From positions 2,604,001-2,668,000 of the forward strand of contig CANXME010002096.1 of NCBI GenBank assembly GCA_948144175.1: a stretch of 64,000 bases of DNA, read 5' to 3'. Both the position numbers and the translations under genes were made by a program. The DNA is from Closterium sp. NIES-65 (lineage: Eukaryota; Streptophyta; Zygnematophyceae; Desmidiales; Closteriaceae). This document shows positions 32,752-44,450 of the stretch, piece by piece. How positions within the stretch are numbered: position 1 is the stretch's first letter; each line of letters opens with the position of its first letter. The notes beneath the pieces are model-generated. The model did not search any database and had not been told where the DNA came from. It saw only the letters and a list, made by a program, of their open reading frames with translations.

Positions 32752-33631
32752 TGTCAACGGGAGTGGTGGTAGCCTCGTCCTCGTTTGGGCGGAGCCAACT
32801 TCGTGGTCGGGTGTAAGGGGTGCAGCTGACCTGCAGTAGTGGGCGAGATGGTCGACGAGGCTGGTCGACCTGCACGGGGGCCACTACAAGGGCGTCGACT
32901 TCGAAGGGCGCCAACTTGGTGTCGCCGACTTGGGGCAGCCGACTTGGGTGACCGGCTGACAGGTGTGCTGGTCAACCTGGGGTTGGTCGACCAGGGGAGT
33001 GGTTGACTTGGATTTGGTCGACCAGAGGTGGTAGTCGACCTGGGCGGTCGACAGGCTCGAGAAGATGCACCTGGTCGACGTGGTTGCCCGATCGACCAGG
33101 TTACCTGGGCGACGGGGTTAGCAAGGTGCACGACAATCGTCCAGGTAGATTGGTGAAGACGACTTGCGGTTCGGTGGCATGTGGTCGACATGGCCTCACA
33201 GGTGCAACTGTCGACATGTGGTCGACCTGGCACCTGCGATATGTGTGTGGCGATGCACGTTGTGCTACACCGTCACCTGGCACCTGCGAAGTTGGTGCGC
33301 GCACATGTGGATATGGTGGCCTGATGTTGGTGTGCTGCCACGCCAGCATTGCAGGTCGACTGAGGACACCTGAGGACGCCTGAGGTCGCCCAGCTGGCAA
33401 GTCGCCCTTGTGCTGTGCTGGTGGTCCACATTGCTGTGGGCTAGACTTCTAGGCTTCTGATAATGTTCTTCTTGTCAATCTTGTTGCTATCATTGTTGTA
33501 AACCTTTCTTAGTGGAACTCTTGCCAATTTCCCCCGTGAACCAGCAAGTAGTGTGCGCACTAAGGAAACAAATTAACGAACGCAGAGATCACTAATGCCC
33601 CGTGCCAAGCCCGTTGTAATAGTTATCTCCG

Positions 33632-33633
<2 letters not shown>
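32752..33633 (+). repeat. 3' LTR of element D
   Basis: 882 bp, preceded by purine-rich AGTAGGGGAG. Same GTCGAC-rich block at 32850-33240. Confidence 0.9.
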
Positions 33634-33672
<39 letters not shown>

Positions 33673-33780
33673 TGTGTGTATGTGCGTGTATGTGTGTGTG
33701 TATGTATATGCGTGTGTGTGTGTGTGCACGCGCGCGCGTGCGTGCGTGTGCATACGTGCGTGCGTGTGTGCGTATACAAA
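33634..33780. repeat. GT microsatellite, right half
   Basis: (TG)n with CGTG and TATG variants, the continuation of 20482-20575 beyond element D. Confidence 0.85.
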
Positions 33781-34744
33781 GACTCACAGAGACAGCTGTA
33801 GAGCGGTCTAATCACTAACGACATTTCTCGAATGATGACAAACAGGGCTGTCGCTAGCCTTCTGCGCAGAACTTACCGCACTTAAGTGCCTAGATTCAAC
33901 ACGTATTTGCCAGGGTTCAACTTGGCAATACGTATTTGGCCCTTTATGCGTCACGGATGAGGACAACTTCAACACTTTGATCCCGCGCTATGTGGTCGCT
34001 TGCACTTGAACTTCAACTCATAAGATACCTAAGTTTTAAGTTTCACTCAACCTACTCGCTACAAAAAAAAATGGCATAAACTAAATGCCACAGAAATTCA
34101 CATCAATCTGTTACTAGAGAATCACCTAGTTCCTACTGCTAATAGTACTACATACACTCAAAACAACTCTTCTCGGTGGCACCTCCGAGGGTCCTTGGGT
34201 GCCTGACCGAAGTCAGCCCCTATCCAAGGATCCGAGTTTATTGAAAGTGAAGTTCAATGGTGTAGAGATCTAGTAGTGGAAGCCCTTGTCACGTCGCATG
34301 CAGAGAGCCCTTTGATAGCTAAACGTTAACTTGATAGCAATGCGGGGAGAGTGCTAGATAGGCAGAGTAAAATTTCATTATTCATAGCATATATTTTCTA
34401 GGCTGTTTCTACTGCTAGCTAAGTAGCACCTTCTTAACAGTTCCTAAAAATTAACAAGGCATGAACAAATTTGTGTTTCCCTTGCTTTACTTTCATAACT
34501 CAGTTAGGCTGCAATCCGTAGACGAATATTTTCACACGCTTTTTTTTAACGGTGTTGATCTGCGATGATTTTGTACCGTTCGCAAAATAGCTCCGGTTGA
34601 CCAATTTATTTTGTTTGAGTCAGTTCGTTGTTTTGATTGAACGTGCTGACTTTTCCCAATCCCCTCGCTTGACCTCTGGTGGCACGAGCAGCTGCGCCAT
34701 GCGCTTTCATCGTTCGAGACATAAACATCCACTTTTGAGCTGAT
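33781..34744. other. About 1 kb without recognised gene
   Basis: Lower-GC sequence than the elements around it. No ORF, splice model, terminal repeat or RNA gene could be supported on either strand. Confidence 0.5.
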
Positions 34745-36570
34745 GTGTCACAGGGTGTTGCGAGCACAGCTCCGAGCTGCTAACGCGTGTGTTGTCCTGC
34801 TCGCGCCCCGTGCTTAGTGAAGCGTTGCGACAGAAGGGGCATCAGAGGGACCTGGAAGGGCGCCGACTTGAAGGGCGTCGACTTCGGGAGGTCGACTTGG
34901 GAGGTCGGCCTGTAAGGGTGTCGACTTGGTGTTGCCGACCTGGGGAAGCTGGCTGGGTGAAGCCAGCGAGCAACAGGTCTGTTCGACTAGGAGTGGTCGA
35001 CCTGGGGGAGTGGCCGACTTCATGAAATTGGCAGAAGGTGGTTGTTGACCTGAGTGATCGACGGGCACGAGGGGTAGCACTTGGTCGGCGCGGTTGCCAG
35101 GTCGACCAAGTTACCCAGGCGACAGGGATCAGCGGAGGTGCGCGACACTCGCCTAGACGGTTCTGGCGAAGTCGACCTCGTTGGTGGTATCCGGAGGTCG
35201 ACGTCACGGATCAGGTGCAGTCGTGGGCATGTGGTCGGCTTGGCGTCTGCACTGTGCACGTGATGGGGGACAACACGCCAATCACCTGTGAGCACCTGCG
35301 AAGTGGGTGCGCTGTTGTCATGCGGGTGCAACAATGTGCAGCCGCCTTGCTGCAGCGTTGGCACGCTGTCGACTTGCAGTGCTGGCAGATCGCCACTTTG
35401 CACTGCTGGAGCGCTGCCGACCTTGTCATGCTGGAACGCGGTTGATTGTGCTGCGCTGGCAGTCGACCAGCTTGCATGCTAGGCAGACTTGCTTCCTAAT
35501 GTAGTCAACTTTGCCAATGTTGCTGCTACCATTGTTGTGAACCTTTGCTAGTGGAACCCTTGCAAATACAATTCTCCCAGTGAATGTGCGTGTAAGAGAA
35601 CACAAGCAAACGCTAAGGAATGATGCAATCACCCCTACAGCCGTGCCTTCCCCGTGGTCTAGCTTCCGTTGCAGTAGCTATCTCCGCATAGTATAGTGAA
35701 CGTGACGGCCCCGTAGATACCTTCAGAGTACTAGCAGACTTTGCACCTACTAGATCGTTCGTAGGCCGACAGCTCGTGCGACAATGACGCCCGTCCCGGT
35801 GGTTCCCGGTAGAAGATAGTCTGGAGTCATGATTACCTAATGCGAGGAGACGCCACGAGGCTGGCGAGTTTGGACGGTCCTCCTCTTGGAAGTCGTCGAG
35901 CTGGGCATCGACCGGTACGCAATGAAGTCGGCGTCGATGAGGATGTCGTCGATGGTGATCAAGTCGGAAGTAGTGCGGGAGGCACGTCGAGGCCACGATG
36001 AGTGATCAGGAAAACCGCCGGCGGTGAAGTCGGCGGCATTCAGGGGCGAGAGTTGTAGTCGTCGGCAGCTGCAGGCACCTCACAAGGGGACGTTGGTGGA
36101 CGTCAAAGCAGTGTGATGCCGGCGTCGGCACAACCTCATCACGTAATAGGAGTCCATCGAGCCCAAGCTGGAGATGGCCGGCCTGATGTGCTTCGCCGAC
36201 GGCTCGGTGGAGACGCCGCCGGGAAATAACGCCAAGTTGCGTGCAGGGTTTCGTGCTGTTCAATTACTGACCTTAACGGTCATCTCGCGGTGCTGCTCTC
36301 CTGTTGTGCAGATGGCTCTGAAGTCGTGCCTGACTGGACGCTAACCACCAAGCGTCGCAGCTCATCACGTCGACCTACCAGGCGACCGACGACCTGTACA
36401 TCGGCCAGCTGGAGGAGTAGCTGACGCACCTGAGGATGGGCGAGCATGAGATGATGACTGACTATGGCAATTGAGCTCAACAGCTCCTCGCCAACATGCG
36501 GATGGCCGTCATTGACTACTCGATGGCGTCGTACATCACACACGTCGTCAATGGGCTCCCGAGCCAGTTC
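34745..36570 (+). mobile_element. Old 5' fragment of a D-family copia element (element F)
   Basis: An LTR-like stretch (about 34745-35688) shares the GTCGAC-rich block and the end ATCTCCGCA with element D. Leader and gag sequence parallel to element D continue to 36570 (for example the segment corresponding to 28380-28450). Much more diverged than element D. Entered at 36571 by element G; the rest would lie beyond the window. Fossil. Confidence 0.75.
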
Positions 36571-36690
36571 TGTCAGAACTATATTGTAGGTTGTAGTGGG
36601 GCACTCCTTATGGGGTACAGTAGAGTTAGGGTTTCGTACTTGTACTCCTCATGCTGCTCAATGAACTCATTCCTCGTTCTAATTCTCACA
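36571..36690 (+). repeat. 5' LTR of element G
   Basis: 120 bp, TG..CA ends, followed by TGGTATCAGAGC. Confidence 0.85.
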
Positions 36691-36774
36691 TGGTATCAGA
36701 GCAGAATCGTTCCTAGGGCCCACCGAACGTTCCGCCCTGCCCTAACTGATTTTGTTTTTAGCTGCCCCTACAGC

Positions 36775-37610
36775 CGCGCTGCCCTTGCAGCCCGTGTGCT
36801 CCCCCTGCTACCGTGCTGCCCCTGCAGCCGGGCCTGCCCTTGCAGCCGGGCTTGCCCCTGCAGCCGTGCCTGCCCCTGCAGCCGTGCCTGCCTCTGCAGC
36901 CCGTGGGAGCTGCCTCTGCAGCCCGCGCGCCGCCCTTCCGAGCAGCTGTGCCTGCCCCTACAGACGTGCCTGCCCCTGCAGCCGTGCTTGCCCCTGCAGC
37001 CCGTGGGCGCTGCCTCTGCAGCCCATGGGCGCTGCCTCTGCACTCGTGCCTGCCCCTGCAGCCCGTGGGTGCTGCCTCTGCAGCCGTGCCTGCCTCTGCA
37101 GCCTGTGGGAGCTGCCCCTGCGGGACCCGCGCGGCGTCCCCCCCCCCTGCTCGTCGCGGCGCCCCCTGGGCGCCGTCCCTGCTCGTCGCGGCGCCCCCGA
37201 GGCGTTGCCCCTGCTCGTCGCGGCGCCCCCTGGGCGTCGTCCCTGCTCGTCGCGACGCCCCCGGGGCGTCGCCCCTGCTCGTCGCGGCGCCCCCTGGGCG
37301 TCGTCCCTGCTCGTCGCGACGCCCCCGGGGCGTCGCCCCTGCTCAACGCGGCGCCCCCTGGGCGCCATTCCTGCTCGTCGCAGCGCCCCCGGGGCGTCGC
37401 CCCTTGGGCGCCTTCCCTGCTCGTTGCGGCGCCCCCGGGGCGCCTTCCCTACTCGTCGCGGCGCCCCCGGGGTGTCGCCCCTGCTCGTCGCGGCGCCCCC
37501 TGGGCGCCGTCCTTGCTCGTCGCGGTGCCCCTTGGGCGCCGTCTCTACTCGTCGCGGCGCCCCTGGGGCGTCGCCCCTGCTCGTCGCGGCGCCCTCTGCA
37601 GCAGCTACCT
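36775..37610 (+). repeat. GC-rich minisatellite leader of element G
   Basis: Two arrays: 36775-37130 with units of GCCCCTGCAGCCGTGCCT, and 37140-37610 with about 36-bp units of CTCGTCGCGGCGCCCC. All frames stay open over long stretches on both strands. Confidence 0.85.
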
Positions 37611-37861
37611 CGGAGCCCCGCCCTGCAGCAGCTGCCGCGGAGCCTCCTGCCGCCGTCGCGGCCCCGCCCTGCTGCAGCTACCGCGGAGCCGCCTGCAGCA
37701 CTCGCGGCCCCGCCCTGTAGCAGCTGCCGCGGAGCCCCCTGCCGCTGTCGTGGCCCCGCCCTGCAGCTGTCCCGGCCCCACCGTCGCCGCTGTCGTGCGC
37801 CTACCCTGCTCGCCCGGCGAGCGACTGCCCTTCCCGCCACTGGTGTGTCAAGTTACAAAAG

Positions 37862-38000
37862 TGTCAGAGGTCCACTGGTGATCCCCGATTGATCCTAGGG
37901 AAGGGTTACAGGCACGTTGGCCTGGGTGGTTATGGGCGCATTTACCTGCTACACAAACAAGCCCTTTTATCCCAGTGGTCTAGTGACTGGGATTCTGACA
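37862..38000 (+). repeat. SMART-type 5' LTR of the composite
   Basis: 139 bp, TGTCAGAGGT..TTCTGACA; about 7 differences from the 3' outer LTR. Confidence 0.85.
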
Positions 38001-38219
38001 TGGTATAGAGCTAGGTTCACCCTAGCGAGATTTTCCCCTTAGGAAAAATCACTCGACTATCATGGGCCCACCTAGTCGCGCCCCGTCCTAGACTGCCCGT
38101 AGCGCGCTTACCTTAGGACCCGTCGCCCGTAGACCCCCCTCCCCCCCGTCGCCATTCGCCCGTCGCCCGTTTCCCCCCGTCGATCGCGGCCGTTTTCCTT
38201 TTTTTCCTCCGTCGCCCGT

Positions 38220-38370
38220 CACCCGTCGCGGCTGTTCCTTAACGGGCCCCGCAGCCTTTCGTTAGCGGGCCCCGCTGCCCTTCGTTAGCGGGCCCCGCTG
38301 CCCTTCGTTAGCGGGCCCCGCGGCCCTTCGTTCGTGGGCCAAGAGGCCCCTTTGCTAGCGTGCCCCGCGG
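38220..38370 (+). repeat. GC-rich leader repeats of the composite's copia body
   Basis: Units of GGGCCCCGCTGCCCTTCGTTAGC, four to five copies. Confidence 0.75.
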
Positions 38371-41072
38371 CCCTGTCGTTAGTCGCACGCACGCACAGAA
38401 GCAATCGCGCGCACCAGTGACCCGTCCCCCCACCCGTTTCCCACCGTCGTAACCGCCGCCCTACCCGTTAGATGCGGCCCCACCCGCTGCCCCACCCGTT
38501 CCAGCCAGAGCTGCGGCCCCACCCGTTCCAGACACCTCACCCAAAATCAGCCGCCCCGCCCGGTACTCTCCACCCCGCAGAACCGCACAGCACCGCACTG
38601 AATTGCACAGAACCACACAGAACCGCACCCGCTGCCTCACCTGTACCAGTCAGAGCTGCCCCCCCCCCCCCCTCCCCACGACCTGAATCCTCCGCCTCAA
38701 GGGCTGAATCCCGCCACCAGCAGCACCAGTAGCAGCAGGTTAGGCTGCCCCAGCGCTCGAGCAGCAGCTTAGGCTACTGCTAGTGCACCAGCAGCAGCTT
38801 AGGCTGCCCCCAGCAGAACCAGCAGCAGGATAGCCTACCGCCAGCAGCAGTCTAGGCCCACCTGCCAGCACCACCCCCGTTTCTAGCTACTCACACGGCT
38901 TGTACTCGAGTTCTACAGCAGCAGGGCCAGCCGCAGCACTCCCTGCAGTGGGGACCTGCGGGTCCAAAGTGTGGAGCCCTCAGCAGTGGCTCAGCTAGCA
39001 GTGGGCGAGACGTCGGCCCCTGCGGGAACCGGGCCCTGACAGGCCCTGGTGCTGGCACTACCTGCTGGAACCCTGATCACTCTGCGTCCAGCTGCTACCG
39101 TCGACTCGACGACCTTCACCGTGAGCGTTTTGGTCCTCACGCTATTACACCGCACTGGCCCTCGCGACTTTGCCAGCGCACTGCTGCACTAGTTGAGTCT
39201 CACCTACCTGGTCTAGGACCTTTCCTGGCTGCACGAGTAGAGACCTGTGTTTCCAGTCTTGGTGCGTGTGTTGTTTCCAGTCCAGGCGCCTCTGAGGGTC
39301 TTTGTGTAGGAGCTGCAGCTACCACTAGTCTAGCACTAGCCTTTGTAGCTGGTTCGGGTGCGACCCCACAGACTGCACAGCTTTCCTTCACCCTTGACTC
39401 TGGAGCGTCTAGCTGTTTCTTTCGCGACTGTACTGACCTCACGCCACTGCGTCCAGTCACTGTCGCCTTGGCTGACCCCTTTGTGGGACGTGTAGTTGCT
39501 CGCAGCACCACCACTCTTCCGTGTCCGGCGGCTCCCTCAGGTTTTCTTACAGGTTACTACACCCCCTCGTTCTCTAGGAACCTGGTGGGTGTCAGTCACC
39601 TCCACCACCTAGGTGTAGTCACCACTTTCCCACTGTACGAGCCTGTTGCCTCCTGCACAGTCGGTACCACTGGGGCCCCTCTGGCCACTTTTCAAAGAGA
39701 GCCGGGCTCTAGTCTGTACTCACTACACAGCGGGTCCCACCACACTCGGTCGGGCCAGGTCAGGTCAGGTCAGGTCAGGTAGCTGCTGTGTCGTGCGACT
39801 GTCGCTCCCTCACCCACCCGTCTGTCCTCTGGCACCACCGTCTAGGTCACCCGTCGTTCCCACGTCTCAGTAGGATGGCATGTTACCGTCTGGTCTCAGG
39901 TCTCCCAGAGTCGCTTGCCCTGCTTCCTCGCTCGCTTGCGCCGCTGTGCACTCATTGCGTCGAGGGTCGGCAGCGCGCTGCTCCTCACTCCTCCTCGTTC
40001 CCCCCCACCACGGCTCCTTTCCAGACCCTGCACTTGGACGTCTGGGGCCCCTCCACGGTCCTTGGACCACGTCAGGAGCGCTACTTCCTGATTGTGGTGG
40101 ACGACTACTCCTGCTACACCACGGTTTTCCCTTTGCGACGGAAGGCCGACGTGCCTACCATCCTCGAGCCGTGGCTACTAGCGTAGGGTGGTGCCCAGGG
40201 CCTGTGTGGGCTTTGCCTACACTCGGACCGTGGTGGTGAGTTTTCTTCCACTCGTTTGGAGACGTTCTGTCAGGGTCGGGGAGTCATTCAGTCGTACACA
40301 CTACCAGCCTTGCCGCAGCAGAACGGGGTAGCCGAGCGTCGCATCGGCCTGGTCATGGAGGTTGACCGGACCTCCATGTGCCATGCCGGTGCCCCTCAGT
40401 TCTTGTGGCCTCAGGCGGTCCGCTACGCCGCGCACCAGCTGAACCTGTGGCCCAGTGACGCACGGCCACGGGTGACGCCGGTCTCTCTCTGGTCAGGTTT
40501 ACAGGGTGTAGCAGCTGACTTCCGCGTCTGGGGTTGTCTGGCTCACGTTCGCGCCCCTGGCGCGAACAAGTTGTCTCCGCGCACTCGTGCCTGCGTCTTT
40601 CTTGGCTTTCCTTTGGACGCCTCCGGCTGGGTGTTCTACGACCCGGTCACCTGCAGGTTCTTTGCTTCTCAGGACGTCACATTCGACGAGTCCGTCTGTT
40701 ACTGCAGGAGTCACCCCCACCGAGGTACTGAGGTCTTTTCCCCCCTGCTGTTCCTCACCTTAGAGCCTCCCCCAGTCACCTCGGCAGCCTCCTCCCCCTT
40801 CGCGTTCTGCCCTGTCAGGTGTGTCGCACGTCACTCCGCAGTCGTCCCCCCCGCAGCGTCCAATCCCTGTCATGTCTGGGGGTGCGGGAGGTGCAGTTGC
40901 GGAGGGTGAGGATACTGGGGCTGCAGGAGCTGGTGGTGTCGGTTCTGGGGGTGCAGGGTTTGTGGGAGTGGAGGTCACTCTTGTGGAGGATACGGCAGCC
41001 TCGAGTCGGCGGCCTCGCCCCGCCTCACCCCCTGGCTTCCCGTCCGTCCCGCAGTTTCCTCCTCGTCCTTCT

Positions 41073-41199
41073 TGTCAAACATTATATATGTTGTTGTAGT
41101 TGTTTAGGCTACAGTGGGTTAGCCTATAGGGGGTACACATTCCTAGGTTTTGATACTTGTACTCATTTTCACTCTTAGTTCATTCATTCTTGTTCAACA
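41073..41199 (+). repeat. 5' LTR of element J
   Basis: 127 bp, TGTCAAACAT..GTTCAACA. Confidence 0.9.
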
Positions 41200-41279
41200 T
41201 GGTATAGAGCAGGTCCTTCCTAGGACCGGTTTTTTAGGGCCCACCACTACCTACCTACCTACCTGCGCCCTAGGGCGCC

Positions 41280-41600
41280 TCGGCTTTCACGCCCCTAGAG
41301 GCCCCGTCGGCCCCGCGCTCTCGCACCTAGAGGCCTCGGTCGGCCCCGCGCTCGCTTTTAGAGGCCCCGAATCGGCCCCGCGCTCGTCCTTACCGGCCCC
41401 GATCGGCCCCGCGCTCGTCCCTCACGGCCCCGATAGGCCCCGCGCTCGCCCTTAGAGGCCCACGTCGGCCCCGCGCTCGTCCCTTACGGCCCCGATCGGC
41501 CCCGCGCTCGTCCCTCACGGCCCCGATAGGCCCCGCGCTCGCCCTAAGCACCCACGTCGGCCCCGCGCTCGTCCCTCACGGCCCCACCCGCTCCCCGCGC
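41280..41600 (+). repeat. GC-rich minisatellite leader of element J
   Basis: Units of CGGCCCCGATCGGCCCCGCG with CTCGTCC spacers, then GAGCCGCGCCGCCC units to 41830. Confidence 0.85.
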
Positions 41601-43699
41601 TCGCCCTTAGCGGCCCCGAACGGCCCCACCCAGACCGAGCAGCCCGAACCGAGCCGACCCGAGCCGCCCAGCCCTAACGGAACCGAGCCGCCCAACCCGA
41701 GCCACCAGCCCTAACCGACCCGAGCCGCCCGAACCGAGCCGCGCCGCCCGACCCGAGCCACCCGAACCGAGCCGCGCCGCCCTACCTATACCGAGCCGCG
41801 CCGCCCTACCTGTACCGAGCCGCGCCGCCCTTAGCTGCACGTACGTCATTCGCACTGGTGACCGCACTGGCCAGCCGTGTGGGGGACCACACGCCACACA
41901 GCGTTGCTTCGCTCGTCTGAACGACGCTTAGCATGTTCAGTTCCCTCAGGCCACTGAGCTGCCCCGCTGGGTTGATCTCCTGAAGAAGGGGATTGATATT
42001 TATGCTCTAGACTTTGATGCTATTCTCACTGCCATGTATGTGATGTCTACTAGTGGAGAGGGTGCTGAGTACCTGAGTGTCCCGCCCGACCCGGGCATTA
42101 GGACTAGTGCGTCTGCCGCTCCAGGTACTCGCGTGTCCGCTACCCCAGGTGCTGGTGAGGCTGCTGCTCTAGGTGCGTGTACGTCTGCCCCCCCTAGTAC
42201 TGTGTCGACTGCAGCACTGCACACCTTCACACTGGATTCAGGTGCCTCTCGCTGTTTCTTTCGTGACCGCACTGCCCTTGAGCCCCTTGCTCGGCCAGTT
42301 GCAGTCTCCCTCGCTGACCCCTCTGGGGGTCCGGTCCTTGCGACCTCCTCCACTGTCCTTCCCTATACTGCGGCCCCGTCGGGCACACAGTCAGGTCTCC
42401 ACCTCCCCTCGTTCTCTACAAACTTGGTGGCAGGTTGTGCACTACAGGACGCGAGTGTTCACAAGTTCACCCCTGCCTACGAGCGTGTCACACACTGCAC
42501 GTGTGCCCGTACAGGCCGCCACTTGGCTACCTTCACCCGGCAGCCGGGGTCGGATCTGTACACACTGACTACTGCCCCCCCTCAGGTCGCTGCGTCCGCG
42601 TCAGGTCAGCTGTCCGCCCCCTGCTCGTGTCGCTCTCTAGCGCACGAGACTGTCCTCTGGCACCACCGACTGGGCCACCCGTCTGTGCAGCGCCTTCGTG
42701 CCATGCACTCCCGGTACCTTGTCTCTGGTCTTCCCAGGGTCCTCCCTCCCCTCCCACCCTCGCCTGCTCCTCCCTGTCTTCCCTGTGTCGAGGGGCTGTA
42801 GCGCGCTGCTCCTCACTCCTCCTCGTTTCCCCCGACGACTGCTCCTTTGCAGACGCTCCACATGGACATCTGGGGCCCAGCCCGCGTCCGTGGTCAGGGT
42901 CAGGAGAGGTACTTCCTGATCGTTGTTGACGACTACTCGCGCTACACCACGGTCTTCCCCTTGCGAGCCAAGGGTGAGGTCCCTGATGTTTTGATCCCTT
43001 GGATCCGCAGAGCTCGTCTCCAGCTCAGCGAGCGTTTCCGCTCGGACTTTCCTGTCCTGCGCTTGCACTCTGACAGAGGTGGTGAGTTCTCCTCCGACCT
43101 CTTGGCAGCCTACTGTGCTGAGCACGGCATTGAGCAGTCGTTCACGCTTCCGGCCTCTCCACAGCAGAATGGGGTTGCGGAGCGCCCCATTGGCCTGGTC
43201 ATGGAGGTCGCTCGTACCTCCTTGATCCATGCGGCTGCCCCCCACTTTCTGTGGCCGTTTGCAGTCCCGTACGCTGCGCATCAGCTCAACCTCTGGCCCC
43301 GTGTCTCCTTGCCGGAGACCTCGCCCACACTGCTGTGGACGGGGGAGGTTGGCGATGCATCGCGTTTCCGGGTCTGGGGATCTCGAGCTTTTGTCCGCGA
43401 TTCGTCTGCGGACAAGCTCTCCTCTCGTGCTGTTCCCTGCGTCTTCCTCGGCTTTGTTCCGGACGCGCCTGGTTGGCAGTTTTACCACGCTACCTCGCGC
43501 CGGGTCTTGCCCTCTCAGGACGTCACTTTTGACGAGTCTGTCCCCTACTACCGCCTCTTTCCCTACCGCACTGCCCCGCTCCCACCCCCGCCTCTCTTCC
43601 TCGCGCCAGGTGCTGCTGTCGTAGACCCCATCCCCCCTCAGGGTGCCGCTCCCTCAGGTGTGTCTCAGGTAGACCCGGTCGAGCCTGTTGAGGTTGCTG

Positions 43700-44450
43700 T
43701 CGACTCTCGTCCTGCTGGGGGTGCTGAGCCTGGGGGTGCGGAGACTGGGGGTGCTGAGCCTGGGGGTGCTGACTCTGGGGGTGCTGAGCCTGGGGGTGCG
43801 GACTCTGGGGGTGCTGAGCCTGGGGGTGCGGACACTGGGGGTACTGAGCCTGGGGGTGCTGAGCCTGGGGGTGCGGTGACTGGGAGTGCTGAGCCTTGCG
43901 GTGCTGGGCCAGAGGGTGCCACACTTGGACGCGACCTCTCCTCGGAGCAGTTGCATGAGTGGTACTTACAGTACTGTAGCCTCCGGAGTGTTACCTCTGG
44001 GACCAGGCGCACTACAGGGACTGGGGCTGGTACTTCTCCTCCTAGTCGGGAGCTCCCCTCTCGTGAGCGGATCCGTGAGTGGTACGAGCGCCGTTGCACA
44101 CTTCGGAGTGGTGCGCCTCGTCTCACGGACTTGGCTGCCCCTGGTGCTACGGACCCGGGCGTTGGAGCTCCTGCTGGTGCTGCGGACCCTGGCGTTGGAG
44201 CTGCTGCTGGTGCTGCGGACCCGAGGGTTGGAGGTGCTGCTCGTACTGAGGACCCGGGCGTTGAGGCTGCGGCTGGTGCTGCGGACCCTGGCGTTGGAGC
44301 TGCGACTGGTGCTGTGGACCCTGGTGTCGGAGTCCCTGCTGGTGCTGAGGACCCGGGCGTTGGAGCTGCGGCAGGTGCTGTGGACCCTGGTGTTGGAGCC
44401 ACTGCTGGTGCTGAGGACTCGGGCATTGGTGCTGAGGCTAGTACTTAGGA
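43700..44450 (+). repeat. Coding minisatellites in the integrase-RT linker of element J
   Basis: 43710-43900 encodes GGAEP/GGADS pentapeptides; 44130-44450 encodes a repeat of about 10-13 residues, GVGAAAGAADP. Between them lie two modules, SSEQLHEWYLQYCSLRS and SRERIREWYERRCTLRS. Confidence 0.8.

Larger units (their letters stand above)
20576..33633 (+). mobile_element. Ty1/copia element D with long LTRs, containing element E
   Basis: LTRs of about 870-880 bp at 20576-21445 and 32752-33633 (around 90% alike by eye, so older) inserted in a GT microsatellite. Parts on the plus strand: PBS TGGTGCGGCGAGCG after the 5' LTR, gag 21551-21880 and 27853-28850 with a canonical knuckle C-x2-C-x4-H-x4-C (CWICHSPDHLSFEC, 28712-28753), protease DSGCSDH near 29040, pre-integrase 29425-29620, integrase 29620-30230, RT 31040-31900, RNase H 31920-32620. 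It differs in LTR length, PBS and zinc knuckle from all other copia elements here, so it is a separate lineage. Broken, about ten breaks, besides the nested 6-kb element. Confidence 0.9.

Noticed and set aside
33573-33824. Cys/Val and His/Thr repeat open frames
   Set aside because: Pure translation of a GT/CA microsatellite.
34532-34732. Short minus-strand open frame in the gene-poor stretch
   Set aside because: No family similarity or gene structure; length expected by chance.
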